64,000 nucleotides of DNA from Lichtheimia corymbifera B2541 (Eukaryota > Mucoromycota > Mucoromycetes > Mucorales > Lichtheimiaceae): the NCBI GenBank assembly GCA_000697475.1, contig JNEU01000982.1, forward strand, positions 1 through 64,000, in the 5' to 3' direction. A program made the position numbers and the translations under genes. This document shows positions 21,810-34,267 of the stretch, piece by piece (the first letter of the stretch is position 1; the number at the start of each line of letters is the position of its first letter). The notes under the pieces were generated by a model that did not search any database, was not told where the DNA came from, and was given only the letters and a program-made list of their open reading frames with translations.

Positions 21810-23306
21810 ATGAGCGACCCATCTTCATCATCATCACCACCACCACAAGGACCAGATGGCTTGGAAATCATGTCAGAATCCATCTCACTCGCTTGTATTT
21901 CTATTATGGCGGTGGCTTTGGGCTCGAAAACAAAAACAGAACACTTTAATACCATCACTTATGGTCGTATACTTGTACTCGCCTTGTATCTTTTTTCTTG
22001 GACATTTTCTGCAATCTCCATTGTCGTTGTTTCCACCAATAACAGTAAGTAGTGAGGAAAAAATGAAACGTCATGGCTGCTGATAAAACGTCTCTCTCGT
22101 ACGTATAGATAATATTGTTTCATGCACGCTTGGCATCATTATATGTGTTATCTTTTATGCTGCAACAAAGATTGTAATGTACTCATGGTAATGGTTGTTT
22201 TGAAAGGGTCATTGTTGTACGTATCCAGCTAAAATGATTCCCATACGTACAGGCTTATTGAACGGGTACATCTGGTATCCGATGTACGTGGCTCTCGTTT
22301 TGCATCATGGCAGTACCGCTTTCATCTTTGTCTCTTATGCCCTTACATTGGCATCTTTGTGCTGATGGTATGTGCTATCATCCGAGTATGTCATCCTCCT
22401 CCCCGCCGTACTCACAAGGAGCCTTTTTTTTGCATAGGTTACGTTTCGCAATAACTTGATCCTTGAAGATGGTACTTGTATTATTGGTCTTCAAAGCATT
22501 TCAAGCATTCCTTTGATGGTATGTAAAGAATGGTTTTGACATTGGTCTTCACGTGACTTATTTGACTATGTTTAGTGTTACGATTTTGTAAGTTGCAATG
22601 TTGTTATTTTGCACGACAACGGCGGTTAAATGATCATGGTCGATCACCCTGTCTTACAATGCTAACGCTTTTTATCAACATTAGCTATTGAATCTCTACC
22701 TCACTTTTTTATTTGTCAAGCCTCTTATTACTTCTGGGCTTGGTCACCATGGAGGGCACCATAATTGGCGTTCCACTCGCCTTTACAAGCTCACGCGACG
22801 TACTGTGGTGGCATCGGTGGTTTGTCTTTTTGTCTCACTTGCCAATATCTTGACGCTTGCCATAGCTCAGGGGCATGAACGTGGCTTGATGTGCTTGTCC
22901 ATGTGCACAGCTGACGTGACCATCAATGTTATTACCGTGCATTGGGTACGTGCAAAGGTCGTGGTACTAGCTGAGAGTAATCTTAACACACACACACACT
23001 TATTAGGTCACATCCCCCCATATCAAAATGTCTGTGCGCAATGCAACCACGTTGGGAAGTAATAACAACGACTACAACAGCAGCAGCAGTCAACAACAAA
23101 GCCCAACCACAATAGCAGCAGCAGCAACAACAACAACAGGCGTCAATGGTAGTCTTTATCAGGTCAACAAACACTTGTATGATACTATGCTAGAGCCATC
23201 AACACATCATCTCCAGCAGGATCCAATGACAGATACCGAAAGCATGCATTCGATTCAAGTATCACAAACCAGCAGTGTTAAGCCCTTACAGCAGGATATC
23301 GCCTAG
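21810..23306 (+). CDS. Seven-helix membrane protein, GPCR-like, paralogue 1
   Basis: Seven exons (21810-22044, 22109-22187, 22253-22367, 22438-22518, 22576-22587, 22685-22945, 23007-23306) give 360 residues with seven hydrophobic helices and a Ser/Gln/Thr-rich cytosolic-type tail. Landmarks are 'DGLEIMSESISLACISIMA', 'WLIERVHLV', 'YRFHLCLLCPYIGIFVLM', 'YDFLLNLYLTFLFVKPL', 'RLYKLTRRTVVAS' and 'GLMCLSMCTADVTINVITVH'. The layout resembles fungal GPCR-like receptors, but I cannot tie it to a named class. Exon five is a 12-nt microexon (Cys-Tyr-Asp-Phe). A paralogue at 34268-35646 has every intron in the same place. Ligand and signalling partner are unknown. Confidence 0.82.
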
Positions 23307-23469
23307 CAATCCAGGCTCCCTTACTCTCCCTTTCTTCACCACCCTCATATCATCCAATGATACCATCATCATCATCATCATACCATTCCAACATCATGAC
23401 AACCAATCATTTTTATGCATATCAGTCTTGCAAAATATATCATTTTCTACCTAGCAAACACGATAAATG

Positions 23470-23971
23470 TCATAAACACAAGTTCATTTCTTTATTGAGC
23501 ATTTGAATCAGTAAATGGATATCGTCATAGGCATGGTCATGTAGATGCTTAATTTCAGGCTTTAGCTTGCGATTGTAAAAGGGTGGTCTATGCAATGAAT
23601 GTATCCATGGTTACCATCTCGCTTTCTCTAGTCGTTTCCTGTGTTTCCTTTTTTACCTGATGGCATATTCCTTTTCGAGTGCATATAAACGGCATATATT
23701 GCGTACAACAGCACGTTCCATCCCACGATAGCGCGACGCGTCGATAAGCATCTGTAACGTATTCTCACCTATCAAAGCATGATATATAAGTTCACACTCT
23801 GCTGGTGTCATAAAGTCAATGGAGCTTACTTTTGACGGGATCCACCATGTCACCATGCTCGAATCGAGAACGAATGCGATCGCGAATGGCTTGTTTATCA
23901 TTTGCACGACGCCCTACAGCGGCATAACCAGCCTTGAGAAAAGTGCGATAGCTTTGAGTGAATGGCGCCAT
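23470..23971 (-). CDS. Small LYR-like protein (possibly DUF1763 type)
   Basis: Three exons (23971-23830, 23768-23657, 23587-23470) close to 123 residues. The start 'MAPFTQSYRTFLKAGYAAVG' and 'IRDRIRSRFE' match the LYR-like pattern of a short helix, then a tyrosine-arginine step, then Arg-rich helices; 'NTLQMLIDASRYRGMERAVV' and 'NICRLY' follow. The canonical Leu of LYR is Ser here. Small LYR proteins assist mitochondrial Fe-S and complex assembly, which would suit this one, but that is inference from the pattern. The frame extends upstream of the chosen Met without better starts. Confidence 0.65.
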
Positions 23972-24481
23972 GAGGGGTCTACGTTGGTTGACTGACGGAT
24001 AGGTAATACGGAGCTTGTTTTTTTTGGAGAATGGCAAAAGAATAAAAGCGGAGGTAGTACAAGGAACGACACAAAATGCTGATCCGCAATGTGCATTCTT
24101 TGGAACCCGTTGATTCCTTCCTTTGAGTAACATGAAATGTTCTTTGAATAGACAAGCCCGGTTTTGGATTGATATTGGGGGGAGGGAGATCTTTAACACA
24201 CACACACACACACATAAACATGCTCTCTCACATGTATCCCATCAGACACATTTTCACACAACACACGTAGTACTACATATAAGGGATTGGTAGAAAGATT
24301 TCAATTGGAGGAGAGATATGCAAAAACATCCATTACAAGAACGAACAAAATAAGAGAGGTGATATCGTACAATAATGCGCGGGTATGGGCTATAGTAAAT
24401 GTGTGTAGGGGGGTGATTATTTCATCAGGACAAAAAGTAGTTTGTTGGGGATAAGAGGATAATGTTGGTCAACAACATGTC
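23972..24481. other. Intergenic with CA microsatellite
   Basis: About 500 bp between two minus-strand genes. A (CA)n run lies near 24196-24214. No gene seen. Confidence 0.45.
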
Positions 24482-25456
24482 TCATTTCTGGATACGATGG
24501 CATTGCTTGTCATGAACGGGTTTATCAGCTATTAAGCAGCGGTTACTGCAGTAACTCATGGCACGGCATTTTGCACATACTGGCATGGCCCGCTTTTCCT
24601 TTCCACAGTGAGCACATGTTGATGCAGCCGATCCATTACTTGATATAGAGCCTCGACGTTGTTGGTGATGATGATGGTTACTTGAAGCAGTAGAAGAAGC
24701 AAGCTCCTTTAAAGAGATTTTGGCAGACTCACGCAAAAGACGTTGTGTTTCAAACACAAACGAGGAGGGACAATGCACAGCAACACACTTTCGGAAATAG
24801 ACGGCTGCTCTTTCTAATTCTCGGTGCCGTTGATAGACATGGGCTCGGCAATGGTATACCGTGATACGGATGGCGCGACGATAAGCTTCTTGCTCATCAT
24901 TATCATTATCCTCCTCCTCCTCCTCTGTCACAATGACCGATGCCGGTTGAAGCGTGGTGATAACATGATGATCGGATCCAACGGATTCATCTTTGAGTTG
25001 TTTGGCAAAATCCCATAGCGTCTTGGTAAGAGGATGAAACCACCATGAATCTTGCTGATAAAAGGCATGTTCCAATACCATTTGGCACATTTGAGAAACG
25101 AGTTCAAGCAAATCAGCCGAACAAAATACAGGACCTCCTTCTGAATGAAAAGTTCGTTCCAAAGCTGTCAAGTAATGATCAGCAACAGCATCACAACGTT
25201 GGCATGCCGTGGTCTGTGGATCATGCTTTGCATCCTCAAGATAAGCCAACTGCAATGTTGCTGCAAGTGATCCTTGTCTTGCTGCATGTTGCCATCTTGA
25301 ACGGTCCTTTCTTAACCCAGTAGTAGTAGTAGACCCATACCCATCTCTTTTACCACCACGGGATATAAACCATGAGAATGTCTTGTCTTCATGAAGATGA
25401 GCTGAAGGTGGGTGATCAGGTTGTTGTTGTTGTTGTTGTAATCTTGATATAAGCAT
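24482..25456 (-). CDS. MYND zinc-finger protein
   Basis: A single 324-residue frame. The C-terminus is a complete MYND finger: 'CAHCGKEKRAMPVCAKC', then 'YCSNRC' and a final His/Cys pair ('HDKQCH'), giving the C-C-C-C-C-C-H-C ligand set that binds two zinc ions. The middle is predicted helical, with TPR-like stretches ('LAATLQLAYLEDAKHD', 'RAAVYFRKCVAVHC') that could be a protein-interaction region. The N-terminus begins with a short Gln run. MYND fingers bind Pro-rich ligands in transcription and chromatin regulators; the partner here is unknown. No SET domain is present. Confidence 0.8.
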   Translation of the reverse strand: MLISRLQQQQQQPDHPPSAHLHEDKTFSWFISRGGKRDGYGSTTTTGLRKDRSRWQHAARQGSLAATLQLAYLEDAKHDPQTTACQRCDAVADHYLTALERTFHSEGGPVFCSADLLELVSQMCQMVLEHAFYQQDSWWFHPLTKTLWDFAKQLKDESVGSDHHVITTLQPASVIVTEEEEEDNDNDEQEAYRRAIRITVYHCRAHVYQRHRELERAAVYFRKCVAVHCPSSFVFETQRLLRESAKISLKELASSTASSNHHHHQQRRGSISSNGSAASTCAHCGKEKRAMPVCAKCRAMSYCSNRCLIADKPVHDKQCHRIQK

Positions 25457-27544
25457 GATATAGAAAAGAAAGAGAGAAAGAGAGAAAGATGAATGACAAC
25501 AATTTCGTGTCTATTTGGTGTATAATTTATAAATGTTGTTCCTTGGCATAAATGTTCCCTCCCCCCAACCAAACGATTTCACACCTCCCCACGTGAGGCT
25601 TTACTTTCAAGAGACGCACCATAGATACGCTTCGGATAACTACGGATAGCCAAGCAAAATGAAGCGGAGCCTTACAAGTGACATCGTGTGTCTGTGTGGG
25701 TTTATTGTGGGATATGCAATGTCCACCATCTCCGCTGTGATCATGGCGTAGTAGTGTGGTGGTAATAGCGCCGCGCGAAGAAACCTTCGCCACATATGAA
25801 GCTTATACCTATCGTTGATCTACACAATCCAGCAAAAAAAGTAAAGCTTCATTCGTTAGTAATAGTCTTGTCATCCAAATAAAGATACACACACGTATAA
25901 ACACACTAAACGATGGCACAAGTCATTTGATGTCTGTCAACATTCCTCTTTGTAAACCTTGTTGGCTCGTGTATGGTTGTGCAACATGGCACTCTATCCT
26001 TGTGGCTGACCAGTAAAATAACACTATTTTCCCTCGTGGATCAAACGAATGGGTTCCAAGAATCAACATTCGGATTTGTCAATATCCTTGGAGATGACGG
26101 ATCCATAGACTGAGTTTGGCGTGAATGACAACAAGCCCCCTTTTGTTGTTTTTTTGATCTAGACTAAAGGCAATGTTAAAAAAAAGAGAAAAGGGTCCAC
26201 CTACCATGCATTGGTTCATCAATGGTTGGGTTGATCATCCGACACTATGGTTTCTTTTTTTTTTTACCTCTTTGGTAGTTAAAGTACAAAATTAGCGAAT
26301 ACACACACACAACGTGCGGGCGGGCCACACCATGATACACTGCGTTACACACGATTGGATCCCACATTATTCTTCCTAGTAGTATCTCTATAGCAATGAC
26401 GAGTTATCAGATGCTACGTAGTAACCCGATTCAAGCGCGCGCTTTTTCGTGGTACACACATCTCGCAATCAAAATGGCATATGGATTCTTGGAAAAATAT
26501 GATGATGATGGCCATTCATATCAGCTGTATAATGATGGATCCATATACCTGGTTCAAGCCATCTTGTTATTGATGTGGAGGTACTACGTGTTCTTTTTTC
26601 CATCTCTACACTCAACAACCCAACTCCCATCAATACGATGATATCGCTTGAGACCGATCAACATGTGGTAGAAATAAGGTCAAAAAGCCGCGGTTTGCTC
26701 GGGAATTTCAGTGCTATCCCGTCAATGTCAAACGTATGCAAAAACCCAAAAAGTCGGGGTGCTAGATCACTGGGTCGCACATTACTTGAATTAGCTATTT
26801 CACCATATGCATTACCGGATTCAAGCAATTACCATTTGATAAGCAAGAAAAAAAAACTCGGATTTTGAAGATAAAGATGCTATGTTTCATGCGGAGGGAG
26901 GGAGGAGGATAGAAAGTCGAGACCCGCTCGATGGCATCATTCGGGTGCGGTATCAATGATGATGGTGGCGATACCTGTCACCATGCTTGTATATGCACAA
27001 TGGAAAATAAGGTTGCCGCCTTTTTGTCATACACAGCATGTTATTTAGGGCAAAAAATATCATAACCGGCTCAAGCAAGCATGATATCAAATTCAATGAT
27101 ACGAGGTAAAAAGAGAAAGCATATGGGTTTCCACCACACCCGGGATACCCCCAACAAAACGACATGTGATTTCTTTGCATTGTCGCATTGTTTGGGATGT
27201 ACCAAGCATAAACAAGCTCAACAGTGAAGCACGTTATTTATATGCCCATGTATGTATTGTTAAAGCAACGTTAGCCAATGGCTTGTAATATTTTATATAG
27301 GTATGAGCAATACAATGATGAGGATTCCCTTTTTTTTTTATCAGTGAGGGGGATAGGGTTGGTGGGACGGCTTCTGTTAAGTATGCGCGAACAATGTCAG
27401 CAAGTAATCTTAGGCACTGGTGGTGGATGGTTTCAATAAAACATGATGTGCAAAGATATCCATAACGTAGGGGGGGGTGTGAGAGTAAAAGGGAGAATAG
27501 GTGGGTATGTGTGTCTACTACATCGCATGGTGTATGTGTATTTT
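25457..27544. other. 2.1-kb gene-poor region
   Basis: I find no supported gene. Short frames (for example 26396-26641) lack motifs or splice partners. The region contains A and T homopolymers, an (AC)n run near 26300 and a G-run near 27470. It holds the MYND promoter on its left and the ankyrin gene 3' end on its right. Old transposon debris or a non-coding RNA cannot be excluded. Confidence 0.4.
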
Positions 27545-28628
27545 CTATTTTACTGCTGTTTCCTCTATTCTCAATCTTCGCACCTTTTCCATAAGACTGT
27601 TCATGACATCTTGCAGGGCCGGATCGTTCTCATGGGATGAAGGCAGTCTGTTGTTTTCCTGAACACAAATGGTGGATAGTTGGTCTGTGATACTGAGAAT
27701 GGCATCGTTCAACTGTTTTTCGGATTCCTCCTTTGAAAAGAAACGATCTGATAATCCATAGTGTGTTGGCATGCCATGGTTGGTGATATGATTGTTGGCA
27801 AGATGAGTGACGAGAACTTTGGTGATCTTGTTACAGTAAAAGTAAGCAAATCATCACGTGGTTGTCATTCATGCAGCATCAGCATACCGATTGAAGATCT
27901 CGATATTCCTGTAATGCATTGCTCGTGTCGCTGCTCAGGCTATCTTGTTTGCTGTACAATCGACTTTGTCGTAGATTATCCAATTTCAGCTTGGCGAGAA
28001 GCAATGGTGTAAGACGAAATGGATCAGATGCTGGTACACTCGCTCCTGTATAAACATCCGAATCAGACATACCATCCTTCACTACATCCTCCCCCCCCCT
28101 AATTGCTTACCTTGCTCCAATAATAACAGTACACATTCGATATTACCGGCCAATACAGCTACGACAACGATAATAATCCCATGAGCATCATATATCTCCA
28201 TCGTTGCAGTGTATATACCCTACTTACCCATATGCATTGGATGCATGCCATTCTCATCGCCAACACCATTATTCACATCGGCTCCATGCTTAATCAATAT
28301 CCGTGCTATGTTGGTTGCTTCTTGAAGGTCGTCTTTTCGTGAACAAGCAATATGCAAAGGTGTGCGTAAGAGTCGATCCCGAACAGTGTCTGGATTGATG
28401 GCGCTATGCTCGAGAATGTGTTCCACTACAAAAGAAGCGGAAGAATACTGGATGAGCGACGCCATGCGAGTGGTAATAAAGGTTATATGTACCATGCTTT
28501 GCCTGTTTATGCCTGCAAGCATTCAAGAGCTGTGTTTCGACTGTGAGATGCCGTACAAATATGTCCATGAGATTGTCGTGTCGATTCGAGCGTCGGTGTA
28601 TTTTCGATATACGATTCGTATCTTGCAT
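27545..28628 (-). CDS. Ankyrin-repeat protein
   Basis: Five exons (28628-28493, 28425-28228, 28158-28111, 28045-27888, 27826-27545) close to 273 residues. Ankyrin units are 'LLRTPLHIACSRKDD..EATNIARILIKHGADVN' (split here), 'NGMHPMHMAVLAGNIECVLL' and 'PFRLTPLLLAKLK'. The C-terminus is helical and polar ('ALQDVMNSLMEKVRRLR'). The third exon is only 48 nt and completes an ankyrin helix, which confirms the splice. A downstream Met at 28568 (MDIFVRHLT) is an alternative start. Ankyrin repeats bind proteins; no catalytic domain is seen, so the role is open. Divergent from the 28901 gene. Confidence 0.8.
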
Positions 28629-28900
28629 AAGTGCAAAAGAGAAGAATAAGAAGAAAGGAACGGAAAAGAAAAAGAAAGAAAGGTTGCGTGTAAAGGGAAG
28701 GATGGGTGGAAGCGGGATTTGTTTTTGCCTGGCTCTCTCCAATCATGCTGTGTGTGTTAACATGCCCAGCCATTTCTGCATTATGCAAATTACACTCACA
28801 AGATCACCGATCAGTAAAGTATCCAAGGGCTACCTCATATAAAGAATCCACCCAGCTCTAGGATCAATTGATTACATTTCTTTTTCTTCCCTTTCTTTTC

Positions 28901-29995
28901 ATGTCAATTCCTATTCTAAACAAAAACCATACAACTCAACAACAACAACAACAGTCCTCTTCTTCTGCTGCTGCTTTATCATGGATGGATGATTATTATG
29001 AAGGTCGTACATTATCCATGCAGGGCTCCTTTCTCGTGATCAACAAGGCATGGGAACACAAAGACAACAACAATTTCGATCCTTGTCAAGAAGAACATGG
29101 TCATCATGACCTAGTGGCAACTCCTTGTTTAATGTCATCGACGAGAAGAGCCAGTCATAGTAGTAGCAGCAACAGCAGCAGCGTGGATGATTGTAGTAGT
29201 ATTAGTAGTAGTGGTAGTAGTAGTGATGATGATACCATGATCAACATCAGTGCTTCTTCCATGAGAGATTCTTTTCTACATGTGGACCTTGCAGCAGCAA
29301 CAGCAAGTACAGCAAACGACTCGGGTCGTGCACAGCATCATCCTTATGCCCGATGGACCCATGAGACCCAAACAGGGGCAAGGCAACCACGTTGGTCATT
29401 TACTACTACTGCGGCTTTAACTCGGCCATTGTGCGGCAACACTAGCACCAATAATATCGGGCCATACGACTTGACACTACTACAAAGAGAGGATCGAGAA
29501 TGCTTCCAAGATGACGATTGTTGTGCAGTGGAGGAAGAAGAAGAAAATGATGATGATGATGACGACGACGATGAAACGGTGGTGGATAAGGATGAGCAAG
29601 AACAAGAACAATTTCAGAAACAAGTACCTGACAAACCCCTGCGTCGACCCTCCCTCCTTTCAGCACTACTTTGTGGTGGTAGCCACACGGTGGTCAATGG
29701 TAGCTCTCCTCCTCCGGTTCATTTAACCTGTGAGGAGAACAAGGAGCAGCAGCAGCATCCATCATCATCACCACCTTTTCCTTCATCAGATTACTGCAAA
29801 AAGAATATCAACAACAACAACGACAATTTGTCATCAAGCCTTCAATATTGCGTTGACTGGGAGCAACTTCAAAACGCAGGACCCCTCTTTGTTACAACAA
29901 CAACAACTTTGATATCCCAACCTGCTGAACAAATGGCACCGAGTCATTCTACCTTACATCATCGACTTGAACCATTCCAGAGTGGGTGGTGGTAG
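28901..29995 (+). CDS. Orphan acidic/Ser-rich low-complexity protein
   Basis: A 364-residue uninterrupted frame, started at the first ATG (MSIPILNKNH) after a pyrimidine-rich leader. Mostly disordered: Gln and Ser runs, an Asp-Asp-Asp acidic block in the centre, Asn and Pro stretches. A short motif 'YEGRTLSMQGSFLVINKAW' near the N-terminus looks ordered. No known domain recognised; an acidic, low-complexity composition fits a transcriptional regulator only loosely. Its promoter is shared with the ankyrin gene (272 bp between starts). Confidence 0.55.
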   Translation: MSIPILNKNHTTQQQQQQSSSSAAALSWMDDYYEGRTLSMQGSFLVINKAWEHKDNNNFDPCQEEHGHHDLVATPCLMSSTRRASHSSSSNSSSVDDCSSISSSGSSSDDDTMINISASSMRDSFLHVDLAAATASTANDSGRAQHHPYARWTHETQTGARQPRWSFTTTAALTRPLCGNTSTNNIGPYDLTLLQREDRECFQDDDCCAVEEEEENDDDDDDDDETVVDKDEQEQEQFQKQVPDKPLRRPSLLSALLCGGSHTVVNGSSPPPVHLTCEENKEQQQHPSSSPPFPSSDYCKKNINNNNDNLSSSLQYCVDWEQLQNAGPLFVTTTTTLISQPAEQMAPSHSTLHHRLEPFQSGWW

Positions 29996-30194
29996 TAAGC
30001 AGTAGTCATAGCAGCAGCAGCAGCCATATTCATGCTGGCAAAACCTTGTTCTTTTTCCTCTTTGTTGTTAATCATTTATCCGCATCATGCATTTTGAATT
30101 GGACTGTCGATCACTTGTGTGAACGTGTTGAAAAGGGATTCCAAGAAACACCGCCACGGCAGTAAAAAGTTGTACTGATCATCACCGATGAGCG

Positions 30195-30227
<33 letters not shown>

Positions 30228-30799
30228 GTGAAGGCATATTCCACAATAATCAACTATCCTCATTTGTGCAACATGCTCGTGTGCAAAAAAGAATTAAATG
30301 AGACGAGGAGATGAATTGCATAAAAGAGGAGATGTACTGAAAAGTCATGAGATAAAGATATCCTGTCTATCATGGGAGAGAGAAAGATATACATTGACAA
30401 TAGTAGTGGGGTGATGATGATGTCAATCGAGGTCATTACTAAATGTATATATATATACATAATATAGGGTGGATGATGAAGGAGGTGAATGGAGGATGAT
30501 GCTTGCTTAGACCAACTCTTGTTCTTGCTATTTCGGTCGGGTTGCCTCGTGCGACACTGCAATGAAAAGGCAACGCTCAAGATCGTGTCTCCCTTTCTTT
30601 CTTTCTTGACAAGAGCAGCTCTTTTTGATATATATAATAGCCACCCTCCTTGTTCATTGTTTTTCGCCTTTTTGCTCTCCATTCCTTTATGCCATTCACT
30701 GCCTAAACCAACAGGTCCCACTTGTCATTCCTTTATATCATATCAATCCCTTCATTCATTTTCCACAACCACTACTATTACGACTAGTCTCATATTTTC
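29996..30799. other. Intergenic with (TG)n(AG)n microsatellite
   Basis: 800 bp without a supported gene. A compound (GT)n(GA)n repeat lies at about 30195-30228. Towards 30800 there are possible leader sequences of the next gene. Confidence 0.45.
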
Positions 30800-33571
30800 A
30801 TGTCAAGAGGTATTTCATTTTATTTTCCAAAATAGCCACCACCGTTTCTTTCGCTTGTTGACACCTCTTGGAAAAAAGTCACTATCAGTACTACAACTGC
30901 ACCATCGTACATTTGTCCCACTGCAGCCAATGCCATCATTGCCGAGATTGGACCCTACCAAGTAGCCGCCGATGCATTGCAGGCCATCAACCAGTTCCTT
31001 GATGAGTTCCTTGGATTGCTGCTCTCGTCCTCATTATCGCTTGATTTATCACGTATCAAAACGGTTGTTTTCACACTCCTACCCTCGACCTTGGGCAAGA
31101 ACGCCATTGTGGAAGCCGAACTTGAAGTCAAGACGTTTACCGAGACCGAAGTGATCAACTATGAAGTGTATGAGCACATGCGTAACCTTGGCACCAACGG
31201 CAATCCTTTTCCTCTTCATGAAGCTTTACCAGCATTACGTGAACGATGCGTCGAGTTTTGTACCTTGGCCATTGAAAGACCACCTGAGGAGGCTTCTACA
31301 ACAACAACTACCAGTCAAGGCTCCGTGATCATTGTGCCTATTGTTGCCATTTACGTGACTACAGTATTGGAGCATGTGGCCGAGTACGTGTTAACGGCTA
31401 TTGCAATGACAGCAGAGCATGAAGATACCAAAGTGATCCGAATCAAAGAAGTGTTTTTGGCATTGATCGATGACGTTCAAGTGGGTGGCGTATTCTATCG
31501 CATGGTCCTTCGAGAAAAACTAGAGGTAAGATTGTCATCATCATTATACTGTCAATCCTAATGGAAGAATGGTAGAAACGAGCCTACACTTATGGATACA
31601 TGCCAAGGGTGATGACACCAGTCTCGTTTTCGGCACCTAAACATTCTTCGTCCAGTAAGTGTCACAGCATGAATTTGTTCCCGCACGTCAACAATGGCGT
31701 TACTAAAAATAATACTTTACCCAGCTACTGGAAGCATCCATACCGGATTCCTGGATATCAGTTTTGATGATTTGGAATTTGACCGTGAGGACAGTGATTA
31801 TTATGCCTTGAGGCCTGCATCTTTGATGAGCAGCAGTGTCAGCAGTACCACATTTACATCATCTTCAGCAGTTGGTCTTAACAACAACAAGAAAAAAACG
31901 CACAAGGTCTTGAGAAAGGAGGATGAAGAGCCATTATTTCTTTCCAACAAATCAGCAGCATCCGTGTATGATCCAGATGCAACAGCACCAACAACAATGA
32001 ACTTTGAAGATATGATACGTTCGGGAGATACTGTCAAAGTGACCCTGACACCAAATCGATTACGCTCCATTGAAGTGAAGAACCAAATGGCTGATGAGGA
32101 TCCACCAGCACCCACTTGGGAACGTCGTTCGGCAGCAAGTTTGGCATCACGTAGCAGCAGGTCTGCTTTACGATCCACATCACCCACTCCTTCCTCTTCT
32201 TCTTCTTCTGCTGCTGCTGTTGCTATGCAACCACCATCGTCTCGTGAATTGCGTAAAAAGGCATCCTCCTCCTCTATCACGACTACTGCTGCACCATTGC
32301 CATCACCACCTACTACTTCACGTTCTTCTCCTTTTGTTGCACCTAAAAAACCTGCACCTACAGCACCTGCTCTTCCTACACCGCCAGGTCCATCTCCTTC
32401 AGTATCAACACCTTCAGTGACTGTAACACCTTCGGTATCTACACCTTCGATATCATTGACACCAGCCCCTGCTGCTGTTGTTACTACATCACAACCACCA
32501 TCGCCACCACCTGCTCCTACCACCACCACTACCACAACAACATTGTCATGTAAACTTGATCGTCATCATGAGGAACCTGTCAAGGAAGAAGAGAAGCAGC
32601 CACTTGAAAACGATATCAAACCTATTTCACCACCGCCATCTTCGCCTGTTACCAAGCATTCTGATATCAGTATTAGCAGTGACAGCGGTAGTGATAATAC
32701 CATAACAACGGTAACAGCAGCAGCCGATAGCAGTAACAACAACACCAACAGCAGCAGCAGTGACAATGATGATGAGAAATCAACGACGACGACCACCAAG
32801 CCGCCTTCGCCTCGAGATAGTGTGGCATCCTTCTCATCCACCAAATCATCTTCACCATGCGATAGTGTTGTATCCTTATCATCTACGTCCACATCCTCCA
32901 CAGGTTTTATGAGTGCTGTTACTGCTCAAGAAGAACAAAGTGGTGAATCAGACAACAATGGATCCACTGTGGCTGTTACTGCTGCTACTGCTACTGCTAC
33001 TACTAGTACTAGCACTCCTATTCCACGACAACCTCCCATTCGTCAGCGCAAGGTATCTCGTGGTAGTAAAGCTTGGGAGAGCATTGAAGAAACTGCCATT
33101 ACGCCTGCCGCTGCAGCACGTCGTCGACTTTTGCGACAAAGCAGAGAATCCATCGCATCCAGTACGAGTGGCATGGACGAGCAGACACAGCAACAGCAAC
33201 AACCGCAATTGCAACAACCTCATAATCCACCCAAAGCTACACCTCAACCTAGACCTTTGAGTAGTGTGTTGGATAAGGTGATGCATTTCGAACGCTCCAT
33301 GGATGAATTTGCAGCACAACAACATCATAGACAACATCGAGCATCCGCTTATTATCCACGACGTGAACGTTTCTTGTACCTTCAACGTGAACCCAGCGCA
33401 ATGGAAGCAACAGCACCTCCTCGCCGTCCTTTACGTCGTCGTCCTGTAACTACAGCAGCCGTTGATGTCTCTGTTCAAACCACCATCCATGAGAATGATG
33501 ATGATGTGGATGATGCAACACGTGAGCTCGAAAATGCTGTAGTTGGATGGTTATTGGGTGAAGCAGCATAA
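30800..33571 (+). CDS. Histone-fold-like protein with long Ser/Thr/Pro tail
   Basis: Four exons (30800-30809, 30927-31525, 31576-31654, 31725-33571) close to 844 residues. The tiny first exon (MSR) is the model that gives a Met and keeps the frame past an upstream stop; it is less certain than the rest. The N-terminal 250 residues are helical: 'INQFLDEFLGLLLSSSLS', then 'IVAIYVTTVLEHVAEYVL' and 'IKEVFLALIDD', a pattern like the histone-fold helices of uncharacterised fungal proteins with 'LEHxAEYxL'. The remaining 600 residues are Ser/Thr/Pro/Ala-rich and probably disordered. Function unknown; DNA or chromatin association is inference only. Confidence 0.75.
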
Positions 33572-34267
33572 GCCCCTCTCATTTTACATACTAGTACTAG
33601 TAGTTATCATCATTTTGCTTGTGAGTAATAAATATTAAAAGAGAAAATGGCCTGGTGCCACACAAACACACACAAAAGGAATATACAAGGGCTATAGCTA
33701 TGCGTAGGATTACTTTTTCCAAGTAGTCGGTTGTGGGGGAGGGGGGAGGGGAATGGATCGATCATCCTTATCATTGTCAGCATAACAACAACATCCGTCC
33801 GCCAAATTCAAAGTCAGCGTATACCTTTTATAACGAAGATCCGCATGTGGTGGTGTGTGTGTGCGTGTGCGAGCGTGGAATGAATTAATATAAAGAAGTA
33901 ATAGAAAAAACACACACACACACATCCCCTCGCTCTCTCTCTGGTACCTGCGTTTGCCCCCATGATGATGATCGATCCCGGATCATGTCTATCATTGGAT
34001 ATGAAGCCTTGTACCAAATAACCGGCTAGTGCAACCGAAGGTATAGGATTAGGAAACAGTCATGCGAGCTGCCGATCCTGCCCTGATTAGGCTTGGCAGT
34101 TTGGGTTAAATTGTCAAGGTTGCCAGTGTGCTACCATGATACATACTTTCACCACCGCTCTCTCCCCAACTCGTTGTCGTCGTCCTACGCTCCGAATGAG
34201 GCCACAATACACACACACAGATACCTTTTTTTTCCCTTTCTCTCTTTTTTTGTTTACAGCATAGCCA
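33572..34267. other. Intergenic, no gene seen
   Basis: 700 bp between two plus-strand genes, with CA/GT-rich patches near 33660-33680 and 33905-33925. Pyrimidine-rich leader from about 34226. No supported gene. Confidence 0.4.

Noticed and set aside
32094..32420. Long frames antisense or out of frame to the Ser/Thr/Pro tail and Gln tracts
   Set aside because: Leu/His- or Val/Gly-rich shadows created by repeated codons on the coding strand.
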